The notes beneath the pieces are model-generated. The model was given only the letters and a program-made list of their open reading frames with translations. It did no database searches and was not told the DNA's origin. A program made the translations under genes and the position numbers. Shown here in pieces: positions 24,525 through 37,309 of a stretch of DNA of 64,000 nucleotides. The stretch is taken from positions 682,001 through 746,000 of the forward strand of contig JACGCK010000011.1 of the NCBI GenBank assembly GCA_014925825.1, written 5' to 3'. The stretch comes from Pholiota molesta. Taxonomy: Eukaryota; Basidiomycota; Agaricomycetes; Agaricales; Strophariaceae. Within the stretch, counting starts at the first letter, position 1. Every line of letters starts with the position of its first letter.

Positions 24525-26527
24525 ATGCCAGAACCTGTCGCCCAGCGCATCGTCCCTGGAGCTCCTCCTCCAACGCCTATATCTAAAAGCGCAAAGAAGA
24601 AGAGAAGGGCCAAGGGAAAGTCTGAACACGAAGACTCCCCTGCTGGAGTCGAGGCAGGCTCTGTTACTCGCACCGAAAGAACCCCAGAAGCTCCTGAGGT
24701 CAAGGAGACAACACCAGCGCCCGAACCCATTGCTCAATCCGAATCTCAAGGGATACCCATCCCCGAGGAAGATGTTCTGCTGAAGCCCAGTCCCATCGTT
24801 GATCTGGTTCACAAGCGTCTGAAGGCGACCACCAAGAAAATCGTGAGTTCTTCCTAGATTTGGCGAGTTGTCATATTCTAATTCTGCGTGTTTTACAGGG
24901 TCGCATCACCGTCTATGCTGCCACGGATCCCGAGAAACTGAACGATGACCAAAAACGAACAATCAAGACACTGCCAACGCTCGAAGCCGTTCAGAAGGAA
25001 CTCGGAGAGGTCAAGAAAGCGATCGAGGTCAGTATTCCTCATAATATGTACTTTTCTGTTGATGTTGAACGCTTTCAGGTTCATGAATCAGAGTTAGTTC
25101 AAGAATTGGCTATTAAGCGCCTGGAGGCTGAAAAGGCCGAGAAGGCGCGAATCAATGGTGCTGTTTCTGCAGCTCAGGTACGAAATCCTATATTAATCTC
25201 GGGCATATACTGAACCCATTTTCTCGTCTAGGCTGCTCTTGTGACAAAAACAAATGGCATTCTTGATCTCCTCCGCCTTCGCTCCTTGTTGGCTTCCGGT
25301 GTTCTTGACATCTCCAACATAACTGATGCTACTGAAATTGCTGCCCTGTTCTCCATCGCGGACGCCCTTACAGGTGACGACAGCGAGAGTAAACAGGCAG
25401 TAATCAACGACTTGTTCTTTGGAACTGATGTTCACGGAGTTTCACGTACGTTGCTTATGTCCCGATTAAAGATGACACACTATGCTGATGTATCATCCTA
25501 CAATAGCCTCACGAGTATTGGAGATTGTCGATCTAGCCTTCAACCCCCCTCGTGCCCCGACTCCCGAGGTGCCGGTTGAGGAGCAACCTGTTGTTGAAGA
25601 GACAGTTGTCGAGGTCGAGGTCCCTGTCGCTGGAATTCCTCCAGTCGTACCAGCAAGTGGCTTCCGCTTCATCCAAGATAGCGAAATCGAGACAGCTTCC
25701 TTCGAAGAGGGTGTCGAATGGGTCGAGAAATCAGAGGCAGTCGGCCACGAGGAACCTGTCGTGAATGGCCACGCCCTAGAGGAAGCTCCTGTTTCTGCTG
25801 AGGTACGAATTGTTTCCTCGCCATTGATCTTCATTCACTAATTTTTCGCTTATCTTATATAGGCGCCCATCGACTGGGCCGCTGATGACGAAGTCGGCCT
25901 CCCCTCCATCGCCGGGCTCCAGGCCGAATTTGGAACCTCCGGCTCCGCGACCCCCGCCGAGGGCGTCGAGCACGCTCAGGCGGAGGCCGCTGCTCCTCAG
26001 GTTAACGGCCACGCCCCTGAGGAGACGACCGCCGAGGCGGCTGTTGAGGATGATGGCTTCACGCAGGCGCGTGGCGGACGCGGACGCGGTGGTCGTGGTG
26101 GCTTCCGTGGCGAGCGTGGTGGACCTCGGGGTGGATTCCGGGGTGGCGACCGCGGTTCATTCCGTGGTGGGAGGGCGGCGAGCGCGGTGGGTTCCGCGGT
26201 GAGCGTCATGAACGTGGCGAACGTGGTGGACGCGGTGGAGGTGGTGACCGAGGCTCCTTCCGGGGCTTCAGGGGTAGCGGCGAGCGTGGTGGTGAGTCTT
26301 TTCTTTCTTCGACTCTTTTGATATGGAGAATGATGTTGATATATTTTTTATCTCAGGCCGTGGTAACGGTGAATGGCGAGGCGACGGCGAACGTAGAGGC
26401 GGCAGAGGCCGCGGACGGGGTGACCGCGGTGGTGCGCTTTATATGCTCCTCCAACGTTCATAGAACTTGCGCTAACATATCTATACTAACAGGTGCCCCC
26501 ACTCCTGTTGCCGCACCTCAGGCATAA
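24525..26527 (+). CDS. Caprin-like RGG-rich RNA-binding protein (apparent frameshift)
   Basis: The start at 24525 is MPEPVAQRIVPGAPPP. Exons: 24525-24842, 24899-25027, 25079-25177, 25232-25445, 25507-25802, 25863-26291, 26357-26431 and 26493-26527. The helical region EKLNDDQKRTIKTLP with VQKELGEVKKAIE and SELVQELAIKRLEAEKAEKARI resembles the caprin family homology/dimerisation region. GFRFIQDSEIE follows, then a C-terminus of RGG/FRGG repeats expected to bind RNA, for example in translation control or RNP granules. The RGG frame is lost at 26166-26180: reading on gives non-RGG text, while shifting by one base restores GGERGGFRGERHERG and stays open through the last two exons to VAAPQA and TAA. 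That is one missing base in a G-rich run, either an assembly error or a real mutation. The caprin assignment is by resemblance only. Confidence 0.75.
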
Positions 26528-27223
26528 ACATACCATCCCTGGGGCTGATCTACGAGACAAAATTGGCGCGGTCACCAGTCATCCATTCCCAATAACCCCG
26601 TTTCTTCCGTGAAAGCTGCATACATACTTACCGTTCTATGCAGGTGACCCACAAGCGCCGCTCCTCCTTACCCATCACAATCGTTTTTACCCTTGCTTTC
26701 TGCTCTTGCTGTAAGTACTGATGATCTATTATGTACTGTTGTATCTTTTCTGTAGGTGTTTGCTCTAATACCTATCGCATTTCTTCTGTATGGGCTCGTG
26801 TTGGGAATTGAGTTTTTTCGACCAAGATGTTCATCGGTCTCTTGGTCGTAATATTTTCGACTGCAATAATCAAATATGTGTATCACCAATGCCATGAAGA
26901 ACATAACCGCATTGAAATCATCGAAGTGACCCATTTTATGTTGCCCGCGTTTTATGTTCATCTGATATTGATTTTTTTGCCATTTGTTGAAACCAAGTTG
27001 AAACTAGTCTCCTTGAGATATCGTGCAAAACCTAATTTCTGAAGGATTCTTCGGGATTCGGGGTGAATCTGCCTGATAAATGTCTGATCCGTCATTCCGA
27101 GCGGTTCTCACCGGTGCCGTCCTTGCCTCTCTATCTTCGTTCTATCGTCTTCCTCGAACATCTGAGTGCTCCTAGGCTCCTTTTTAATTCCGCAGAAAAG
27201 CTGCATTTATATCGTCACAAGCG
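26528..27223. other. Intergenic region
   Basis: This is the 3' flank of the caprin-like gene and the 5' flank of THI6. The frame at 26827-27042 is hydrophobic but lacks a family match. I looked for a fungal TPP riboswitch signature and could not recognise one by eye. Confidence 0.5.
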
Positions 27224-29358
27224 ATGAAAACTGTCGACTATTCTGTGTATCTCGTTACGGGAAGAAATCTGCTTCCCCCAAACAAAGTACATGCCAATCA
27301 CGATTCAATGCCCCATTCCCATTCCTGATATCGGATATTCAGGAATACTTGGCCTCTTTGGAAGAGGTGCAGCGGGTTTATTGCTATCTTGCTATTCTAT
27401 CTTGAACGTTTCTGCAGTCAATTCTAGGCGGAGTCACGGTGGTGCAGATACGGGAGAAAGAGCTAGAAACGAACGAGGCGAGTTGTACAACATCGTTCAA
27501 TCTACCAATGCTGATTTATCTCTAGTTTATTGAACTCGCGAAACTATCGAAAGTTGTCTGCGACAAATACAACGTTCCTCTCCTCATCAACGACCGTATC
27601 GATGTTGCTCTAGCAGTCAACGCAGATGGTGTCCATCTTGGACAAAAAGACATGTCCGTCGAGCAGGCGCGAAAACTCCTTCCCGCAGGATCTATTATCG
27701 GGCTGAGCTGCAATACGGTTGCCCATGTGAAGGAAGCGATTCGCGCACGCGTCGATTACATTGGGATTGGTGCTGTTTGGGGCACGCAGACGAAGAAGTT
27801 GACTGAACCTATCATCGGTGTGAGAGGTGTTGGCGCTATGCTTGAGGAACTGGCTGGAACAGATATCAAAGCTGTTGCCATCGGTGCGTTTACTAAGTAC
27901 TTGTTCTGCGGCGCTCATGAATTGTTTACCTGTACTTTTGCTAGGCGGTATCAAATCCACAAATCTTTTGCGAACGCTGCATGGCACAATGTCTATATCA
28001 AATCGGGCACTAGACGGTGTTGCCATTATCTCTGACATCGTTGCGTCGCCTGAGCCACAATTTGCAGCCCGAAGACTTCAGACCATATTTTCTCAATTCC
28101 AGCAGCATTGCTCCACCCGCTCGCTCGGTTTTGACTATCCAGAACAACTGACGGTTGACTTGATAATCAGTGAAAGCTCAGATCTCATGACAGAAATCAG
28201 GAAGCAAAGTCCGTTGGTACACCAAGTATGTTCAGAACTCTGGCAATTCCTTGAACCTTTATTCACATCTGCTTGTATAGATCACGAACACAGTTGTCGC
28301 CACCCAATCTGCGAATGTTACACTTGCAGTGGGAGCTAGCCCTATCATGGCTACCGAACCCAGAGAAATGGAAGACATGGCACGAATCGCCGGAGCACTT
28401 TTGGTCAATATTGGCACTATGCGCGTGGAAGCCCTTGAAGGGATGCTGCTGGCGGGTAAATGTTCTTTTTGTATGTTTTTACTTACGCAATTAACTCGGT
28501 TGGTCAGGTACTTTCGCCAACAAGTATCGCAAACCCATTGTTTTCGACCCAGTTGGAATGGGAGCGAGTGCATATAGGAAGGAAAACGTGAGGAGTAAGT
28601 GCTATCACAATAGTTTCATATTGACGTTACATGATAATCATTGCATAGCTCTCTTGGATACATGGCAGGCAAGTGTCATCAAAGGTAACGCTGGGGAACT
28701 TGCTGCGTTAGCGGGTACAACAGAGGTAGTGTGTTGATTTTACAAATTAACTTTGACGTGTTCAAACCCATTGCACAGGTCGAATCCAGAGGGGTTGATA
28801 GCGTAGGACCAGGATTCAAAGACCCAGAAGCCTTCGTGAAACGCCTTGCTAAACGAGAAAGTAAGAAGATGATGATTTTTGCCAAGCATATGAATATGCT
28901 AAGCCCGATTATAGGATGTGTAATTGTCCTTACAGGTCCTACTGACTATATCTCCGATGGAGAGCGCGTAGCCATACTGCAGAACGGTCCTGAGGTCCTG
29001 GGCCGTATAACTGGCTCCGGCTGCATCCTAGGCAGTATTATCGCCAGCTTCTGCTCAGTCGCAGCACAAAAGGCTAGGGAAAATCCAACAGAAGCCACAG
29101 CCAATTAATCCCAGGTGATATGTTCACTGCTGCAATTACAGGGTAAGGTTTCGACACTATGCTTGAAACATGGTCGATCAATTACTGAAATTGCTCTTCT
29201 GTAGGGTGCTCGTCCTCACCATTGCGGCAGAGCTGGCGGTAGAAAGCGGTAGCGTGAAGGGTCCTGGCACATTTCTGCCAGCGTTGATTGATGCACTCTG
29301 GATGCTGACACCTGAGCAGATTCGGCGGAAGGCTGTTTTGACTTTGAAAGTTGCTTAA
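27224..29358 (+). CDS. THI6: Thiamine biosynthetic bifunctional enzyme (TMP synthase / hydroxyethylthiazole kinase)
   Basis: The N-terminal half couples hydroxymethylpyrimidine diphosphate with thiazole phosphate to make thiamine phosphate. The C-terminal half phosphorylates hydroxyethylthiazole. The start at 27224 gives MKTVDYSVYLVTGRNLLPPNK, joined to EYLASLEE, then GGVTVVQIREKELETNE and FIELAKLSKVVCDKYNVP. Thiamine phosphate synthase motifs include INDRIDVALAVNADGVHLGQ, GLSCNT and YIGIGAVWGTQTK, then GGI after an intron. ThiM-type kinase motifs are ITNTVVATQSANVTLAVGAS, PIMATEPREME, VFDPVGMGAS, VIKGNAGEL, VLTGPTDYISDG, ITGSGCILGSIIA and VKGPGTFLPALIDAL. The stop is TAA 29356-29358. One intron (27478-27525, 48 nt) has a GC donor and an AG acceptor; it is the only junction that preserves frame and the family sequence. 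The enzyme is cytosolic in yeast. Confidence 0.95.
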
Positions 29359-29812
29359 TTATCAAAACATGTGGATGTAAACCATGAATTCTAGAAAATT
29401 CAAATGATACATTGACATATAATGGTTATCGACTGTTGTCTTTTGCAGTCAACGTAGACCTAGTGCCCATACTCGGGCAGACTCCGCATGTTGGGTTGAT
29501 GTTGAACATCGCCTGTCTCATCAACTGATGAAGCTTTGAACCAGATGTGACAAGGGTTACTTGTAATTAGCGTCGACTTCCTCACTTGTGACCATAGAAA
29601 GCCTGTTTAAAGTTGTGGAGTTCATGTATCCACGAACATAATCTGTCAATATACTTCGCATTGCTTCACTTAGAACAATGGAACCTTTCATTGTGCAAGA
29701 ATAGGGAATGCTATCATCAGACCGAAGAACAAAGATATATTCTGTCCCTGAGCCAGGGGGATAGAAAGAAAAGTGCAAGAAAGGTCGGAAAAAATCCATC
29801 CGCTTGATGGTA
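29359..29812. other. Convergent 3' intergenic region
   Basis: This lies between the THI6 stop and the stop of the Rap1-like gene. A longer minus-strand frame runs through it (29557-29988), but it is a different frame from the spliced Myb exon. I regard it as non-coding. Confidence 0.5.
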
Positions 29813-32612
29813 CTAGCTTTCGTCCATTTCGTGAGCGTCGAGATCTTCCCCCGCAGCCAGAAGTTGCATGAGATGTTCGATTTTCGTCTTGTGTATCCGG
29901 TGGTGCTCTTGCCATCCTTTCCACGGATGGTGCGGATGCTATATCCAGAAGAAAAAAAAAGAAATGAGTACGGTGAAACAAAACTCATTGGGTAATGCTA
30001 ATTAGGAATTGAATACGCACCAATCGGCCAAACGCCTGGAATATTTTATCCGAAGTACCATCCGGTTTGTTGAAGAAGTACTTGGCAAGCAGGATATCAT
30101 CCTCCTTACTATACCGCATCTTCTTGTCTGGCGGCGCAGGTAACGGCTCGTCTCCATCCGTCCGTGCCAGTTCATGCTTGTGTCTGCGCCAAAATTTCAT
30201 CCACGACGCGCGAGAGTGGTGCGGTGCCTATCGAAAGTAAACATTCGGTCAATAAAATAAATTTCGATAACCAAACAGACAAGACACATGCCTTGGCCGC
30301 GACGTCTTTCCAAAACGCCACCATATCCAACAGGCCTTGGGATTTGCGATACTCCATGAACCGCACCAGAAAGGTAACGTCTTCCTGGGTAAATGCGACA
30401 CCTTTACCTGTCGTGCTTCTGAACAGCGCACGCGGAGGCGTCGGCGACCTGTTCCGATGCGGGGCAGCCGCTGCCGCCGCCGTAGCGGCGTTCATGTCGA
30501 GCCTCGACGGCGCCGCCACCGTGGCGCCTGCGTGTACATTGGCCGCGCCACCGCTTCCACTAGCGCCGCCTTGCGGCTGGCCGCGCGCGAGCATATCTTC
30601 GCCTCCCTCCATATCAAGACCGAGATCATCGCCGCCCATGGGCGACTCTGATCGGTCGTGGTTCATCGCGTAGCCACCGAGCCGGATCTGGTGCTTGTTG
30701 CAGTAGCGCCTCCACGAGTAAAAGCTGAAGGGAAATATATGTTAAGTCATGGATAAGAAGGAAATTATGGAAACACAGAGGGATAAAATTAAGTTAATGT
30801 ACTCACGTATGGTGGGGTGCCTAAAGAAAAAAATTGATGGGGTAAGCATCATACAAAGACACACACGAGCTGGCGAAAAAATGTACCTTGACCGCAATTC
30901 TTTCGCAGATTTCTCGGAGACTGGAAACAAAGTATGACATGTAAGCTCGATCCCTGGGCAATATATCAATACCAAACTGACCTCAAAACCAGGCATTGAT
31001 CCTGGCAATAGTCAATGTATTTTTTGAGATACAAAACATCATCTGCAGTGAACAGATTGCCGCCATATGTGCTCTTGATGACCCTTGTAGGAGGCGTCGG
31101 TGACCGCGCTGGTGGGTTTCGGTTGACCACTAAACTTGCAGCAGGTGCAGCAGGCGCGGGCTGTGTTTCACAGCGGGAAAAACCAAAAAATCAGAGCATG
31201 CACACAGTGATAATACATAAAACTAACTTGTATGCGTGTGCGTTTGCGTCCGCGAGTCTTTTCGGCGTCTCCGCTTGGAGGTGGCACTGACGGGCCAGGG
31301 ACAGGGACAGGGATGTGAGGCGGCTGTGGGCCTGTGACAGAATTGGAAGCCGAGGAATGGTCATGAGTCTCCTCCATGTACGGAGGTTGTCCGTAACTTT
31401 GCTCATACTGCGAACGTAGTGTGAGATAACAATATAACGCTTGAAGATAAGATTTACGCACCGAAGGTTCATAATATGGCCCAGGACCTGCAACCCAGCC
31501 ACTCTGCTCATCTCTGTACCTGAACTCGTACGCTGTGGGCTGAGCAGCCATTTCGTCTGGGGTGTTATACCCATCCCATGTATCCTCACGATAGTGCTGC
31601 GAGGTCCCAGGCTGTGAGGGGCCTGCAGGCGGCCTGTGCATCATATGGGGATGAGGAGGCGGAGGCGGATGAAGATGGGTTTGCGCAGGTGCTATCGTGA
31701 CTTGCCATGGCTGCGGCGGGGCATTCGTCATACCTCGTGGAGGCGCACCGTGAATAGGGGGAGGCGGAGGCGGGGCATAAACCTGAAAAGGATACGTGTT
31801 TAGGGGGTCGACAGAAGGCATAGCAGCTTGCAATGCATGTGGATGAATGGCCTGCAAGGGTCGTGCTGGCGCAGTGGTTGCAGGTTCCTCTGTTCGCCTG
31901 GGAGTTGTGTATATACTGCAAATAATGACGAGAGTTAGAGAATATACAAAATGGAGGCAAATGTGAGACATACGTCTCGTTTCCTGTTACTTTACACCCT
32001 GCCCAGTTGCTCTGAAAAGTCTGTAGCTGGTTCGTTTTGATGCATTCGCGTACCCATTGTGCACCTAGCACAATTTTCCCCTTTTTTCCTGCATATTGCC
32101 TCCATAGATTTTGACCGGACGGCTTATGAGGATCAACTATTGGTAGAATATGTCGTATTAGTGGATTTATTTCACGACCAGGGCATTGTCCCTCATGGAT
32201 TTCGAGGATTAGAAACGATACTCACCAAGAATATATGGAACCCCGCTATAGCCTGGTGAAACCGTACCACCGTGTTTCTATGAAAGAAGCGCCTGTCAAT
32301 ATGCTGATAGCCACACAAAACGCATCAAGATAAAATTGCATATATCTAGTCCGGCATGTCTACTCCATTCCCCTTTGCAACCCTAGATGATCGCAGGAGT
32401 TCTCTGTTACTTACAGTGATGAGTTGCGAGATGGCGTCTTTGTCTTCTACGTCCTTCTCGATGTAGATAGCCAGTGGGGTCCCCAGCATAGGGTCAAGAA
32501 AAAGCTCTTTGTTGGCATTGGGATCGTCTCTGTCGGCGTCGAGGACAGGAGGAGTTGGGGGCACCGGGGCTGGATGTGCACCACGGCGAGTTGAAGAACG
32601 GACTGGTGCCAT
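29813..32612 (-). CDS. Rap1-like protein: BRCT plus three Myb-like domains
   Basis: This is a protein of roughly 700 residues. The start at 32612 (MAPVRSSTRRGAHP) is supported by the copied segment at 13.2 kb. Residues ~37-130 form a BRCT like that of telomere protein Rap1: LFLDPMLGTPLAIYIEKD, KHGGTVSPGYSGVPYILV, then LGAQWVRECIKTNQL. A long Pro/His-rich linker follows. There are three Myb/SANT-like modules: LFTADDVLYLKKYIDY to KAPHHTFYSWRRYCNKH; AFTQEDVTFLVRFMEYR to KAPHHSRASWMKFWRRH; and RYSKEDDILLAKYFF to HPHHPWKGWQEHHRIH. Each ends in the PHH-x-W helix typical of Rap1-type Myb domains. It ends MDES at TAG 29813-29815, with no obvious Rap1 C-terminal (RCT) domain. A telomere or chromatin role is inferred from architecture. 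Part of its 5' end is duplicated at 13144-13953. Confidence 0.82.
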
Positions 32613-35600
32613 GGGTCTTGACCGGAAACCAGAATTATCTGAGCACACTGGTGGTTGGAGTCCGCTCCCTCCCAAGCGGAGTTCAGATGACAAAGCACTC
32701 GGCAACCCGGCCCGTCTCATCATCCCACTCTCACCCTTAGAATTGAAAAGGGCTCCGTGTTTGAATCAAACTCAACCACCATCGCCCATCATTAATGGGG
32801 CGTCCATCCAAGCTTTAGTCCAAAAGCTACTTCTTTACACTGGTTTTAATTCAAGTGGGGACCATTGACTTGCCTTTCTTGGAAAGATAATTTGTGTGGC
32901 GCACTCCTGATAAAATCCCTAATCAGGCACTTCGTGATTACCAGGTATAGAGAGTATTAAGTAAAGCAACTCTTTTTGCTTTGAGTTTGATTATTATTTT
33001 ACTGTCGTAGACGCAAAAGGGAAAAGGTATTAAGCTTATACATTAAGCCTTAGGGTTCAATTACTTCCTGCAGCGACACCCAGTTAATTTATGTTATGAT
33101 CTCTTAACTCTGACGCTGTTACACTATGTTTAGCGCTCAATTAGATACACCCTTGTAAGATTTTCTTTCTCCATCTGTCATTCCAAATGTCGGAATACAC
33201 TTTGCTCCAGATTGACCAATTAACAGGCTGGAAACCTTGATGTATGAGCTCAAAGGTCAACGATCCATCCGACCAGGAGGATATTCATTTACATAACCGA
33301 GGTACAAATTCTCTCTGCTCCGACGACACTGGGTAAGAATAATACGTGCTCTTTGGTGTGCTCGTCAAGTCATTTAAGGCTAATCATTGCGCCCAAATGA
33401 ATCGCCTTAGGGAGGGTTGAAGTTCTTCTATCATGTCGACCCTTGGCCATGGCCAATTGTCCAGTCGTCAATAGTAAAGGTGCTGGGATAGTAGAACTGT
33501 GTTCAAAGCCTTTCAAACAAACAAACTGGTTCCAGCTGTATATGAGCTGGCGCACTTTTTACCAGTGTGCATCTCTCATGTTCACAACATCCATGGAGTT
33601 ACTGATACCTCACAGAGGTGATCGATAACTCCATTTTCATAATGAATGCATGCGGCGTCCATCGGTCGTGCGTCGGATACCTTAGCAGCGATGACACCAA
33701 GATGACACCAATTATACAACTGCATTGCTAAGAGCTATTCTAAATGTTGCATCAAATTCGAACTTATGTATCCACTATGAAACCGTCAAATTTGGCACGA
33801 CAATGGTGTCATGCTGTGTCCATCCCTACTGTCCACGGCAATAACCTTGGTACAGAAGCGTATATGCATATGTAATAAAATTATCGTCCTTATCACATTC
33901 AACCAATAGGCCTTTTGTAGTGAAAGACCGAAACGGCTTCGTACATATCAGCGCGCTGGCCACTGACAACATTGTAGACTACCGATCAATACGATACTAG
34001 TACACAGCGTTAGTTATGGTTGCTTGTTGAGTCGGAGGGCTCTCCTCCGGACGTTCACAGAACGGTTAATCTCTTCACTGATTGGCGCTGTATTCCAATG
34101 AATTCACTCTTACGTAGCATGAGATTGATGAGAACATATACATGAGAACTCGCGATATCGCACATGCTTCTACCTGCTTCTCTAAGCAGGTCAATCGATT
34201 TATTTATCACCATCAGTGATATCTGACATGACCATCCACCTCCATCATCGCAAATGCTTACCGCGTAGCCAGCAGTTCGCCGAGTGTTTAGTTTTAGTCT
34301 ACCTGATGTACCTGATGTTGACTTTTCTAACTGTATTTTTAGAAAGCTTGATAAGGATAAGATTAAAGACGGAGAGCCTTGATGATCAAGCAATAGCAGT
34401 CATGGATTCTCCAGTATTTCTCCACGAAACGAACCAATATCCATGCGGTTCGTGATAAAGTCAAAACACGATAGCATGTTGAATGGTTATCCTCTATCAC
34501 TGAGCGGATCAAAATGTCCTTCGTCAAGAGGAAGTTCAAGATTGAACCACTATAGACATCACAACTTACCCTGCGCAGCCATTCTATTTGCTAGCTAAAA
34601 TCTGGGCCGAATCATTTGCATGCAAACAAGTAAAGCAGAGTAAAGCACATCCCCGACAGGCCCATCTATGTATCATGAACACAATCAAACCCCAGATTAA
34701 ACGACATCGCGCTCCCGGATGCGTGCTAGTGAACATACCCGAGCGACCTATTCATCTTCAGAACTTCCACCCCACAATTCATGATAATGATAACGCCGCT
34801 TCGCGGGAAGACGCGCTGCCCGATGCTGGCGCTTTGAAATTATGTCACAAGGTGAGTGTGCGATAGGAAAGGATAGGAAGTCAATATCAGTACTAGACAT
34901 CACTCCAAGCACTGGATTTGTATGCGTGGATTTTCTTGGGGGTGTGTCGGGTACAGTACAATTTCCACAGCGATCATCTGTCATGCATGCATGTCGAATG
35001 ATACATGCTTCGAGTTTTGCTTCGATTCTAGACTGAGTCCTCAGGAGGTAGATAATCTTTTGATTAGCCATTCAAGACATCTGAATTGGGGCTGTATCAT
35101 TTGCGCTCAAATGGAGTCTCAAAAGACTCACTCCTACCACTATTCTGTGTGCTCCCATCCTATGCGCACTGCAAAGCTGTGATTAACAGTAAACCATGTG
35201 TACGAGAATAGGTCAATAACCTCAATGTAAAGAAAGCCGGTACAATTACTCTAGGGCCGTATACCAGAGCATCGAAAACTATCATAATTCCCTTGCTCAT
35301 GATATTGATTGTGGCATGCAAATATTAATAACACAACCGCCAGAAAAATGTCCCTTACTAGGGTACAGACGATCAAGTGCCTCCCAGCCGTCCTTCTGTG
35401 CTCGACAAGGCGGAGATACGGTGACGCTATATAAATGGGAAGATTCTGACATTGACAACGCCTAGACAATGCCTGACAATTCTTCAATGATCTCGAAGCT
35501 CCCCAACGAGCTAAGAATACCGGGCGTCAGACAGTGGCCTGCTTATAGGCGCACAGCGTGTGCGCGTCTGCGCGCATCTGGACAGCAGGTATGGCAGAAA

Positions 35601-36664
35601 TTATTATCAGCAGCGGCAGCGGACACGCGGTGGCCGGTTCAGTCCAGCGAACTGTAGTGCGGCTGACATTCGGATCTGAGTTGAGTCGCTCTCAGAATCA
35701 GCAGTGCGCGTCGGTTCAAAAATTGCTGTTAGATAGTAATGCAAAAAACTTATCAATTATACCTGACTGTCAGCCTCAAAACATACTATCAGCTCCACCT
35801 CCACTCACTGAGCTTTAATTATCATATGTACCTCCTTATCTGAATCTCTCAAAAATATAAAACATCTTGGGAGCTGCTGGATGTTATCATTTGATAGTAT
35901 GATTGCGACTTGCCATCGGCATTATCAGCAAGCTTTGGACGGATCCCATCTCCGTCGCCAGGGTCGCCGGAACGCTCGGGTGCCACGGAATGTTCGCAAT
36001 GCAAAACACTCCGCAATGTACGCATACAGAATCGTATATGGACCCATCATGCTCTATCTGCCATTTATTACTGAGTCGATTATCCTTAAGCGACCTGGAT
36101 TTACACCTGAAGCTTGAAGGGCCTGAAGCCGTAGCTGATCCGGCAGCCGGCGGTGGCACGATCCCACCGCGCTTCCGACGCGGCTAGAGTAGGTGGCACG
36201 CGATCAAAATTAGCGATGTTTCTGCATCTCACTCGACACAGAAAGGGAACACGATGATGGCGTCAAATGGAACTGGATAGGCACTTGCTGCAAGCTTACC
36301 TTCTTGGTAAAAAGTGTGTGTGTAACGAGCTGCCCGGAGGACAAGGAACTTCCGAGTCTGGCACCGGAATGAAACAGCCTTCATATTATTTAAAACGCGT
36401 CGCAAATCTCTGTTCCGGGGGTATGAGGCGATGTCGGATGCGGTGTAGCATCCTGATATCCTCCTGGGCCATTCTGGTGTGTGTGGGTGTGGATAGATTT
36501 GCGCGTGCGTGTGCGTTTGGCCTTGGTCTGGTCTGCAGACTCGCCGACCTGGGTTTGTAAATGATGACGAGCGCTCGTCAGCTCAGAAGAGGCTCCCGGT
36601 ATATGCGCTAAATAGAATGGCACACAAGAAGGTTCATGTTGAGTTACACTACGATTCGGTTCTT

Positions 36665-36825
36665 AGCGCTCAGCGCTCAGCTTCCACCAGAAATTCCATG
36701 TCATGCCTAAGGCCTAAAGGCGCATGAACTATCTGCTAACGCGCATCATTTGAGCCGCGCGCGAGCGCTCTGATCATCAGCGCTTTCAAAGCGCTTCCCT
36801 AGAATTTTCCGCGCTCACTAGCGCT
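36665..36825. repeat. Cluster of six AGCGCT palindromes
   Basis: The hexamer AGCGCT occurs at 36665, 36672, 36764, 36779, 36790 and 36820. The surrounding 160 nt are otherwise of average composition with extra GCGC. In random sequence one copy per about 4 kb is expected. No coding frame explains the spacing. Confidence 0.75.
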
Positions 36826-37292
36826 CATCTCCAAGATTCTAGACTGATCGCAATTTGAACACAACCACGCTCTGTCAAGCTGAGGTGCTTGAGTGGGGTT
36901 CCCCAGAAATGCCATGAGCTGTATAACTTTATCTCTTACGAAAGCCAGACAATTATAAGCACTGAACCTAAAATTTTGCCTGCCAAAAGCTATTCATGGC
37001 CACAAAAACAATGTACTTCTGTGCTTACTTACTACATAGGGTTATAATAAAGCCCTCAGACTTGTATTTTCCGTGGGGAGCGCGAGTCCGTGAGCCTCGA
37101 GGCGAGATTTCATCATGACCATTGTCGTTCTTGTGCAACAGATCCCTGGCTCGGTGAGGCTCGCTGGCACTGCTGGCACGCTGCTGATATGTTTGCCAAC
37201 CTGCCCGCGGCAGCGCACGCGCCTTTGATGATGCGGGGTCGGCGCGCATCGCGCGAGTACTCACAATCAGCTGCACTTGGCGTATGTACAGC

Positions 37293-37309
37293 GTATGTAT
37301 GTATGTATG
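37293..37309. repeat. GTAT microsatellite
   Basis: This is a short tandem run, (GTAT)4 plus one base, inside the gene-free region. An imperfect GTATGT lies just before it. Confidence 0.8.

Noticed and set aside
26528..27223. Possible TPP riboswitch before THI6
   Set aside because: I could not recognise the conserved pyrimidine-sensor elements. A covariance-model search would settle it.
29557..29988. 143-codon minus-strand frame downstream of the Rap1-like gene
   Set aside because: It overlaps the last Myb exon in a different frame. The spliced frame gives HPHHPWKGW, matching the other Myb modules.
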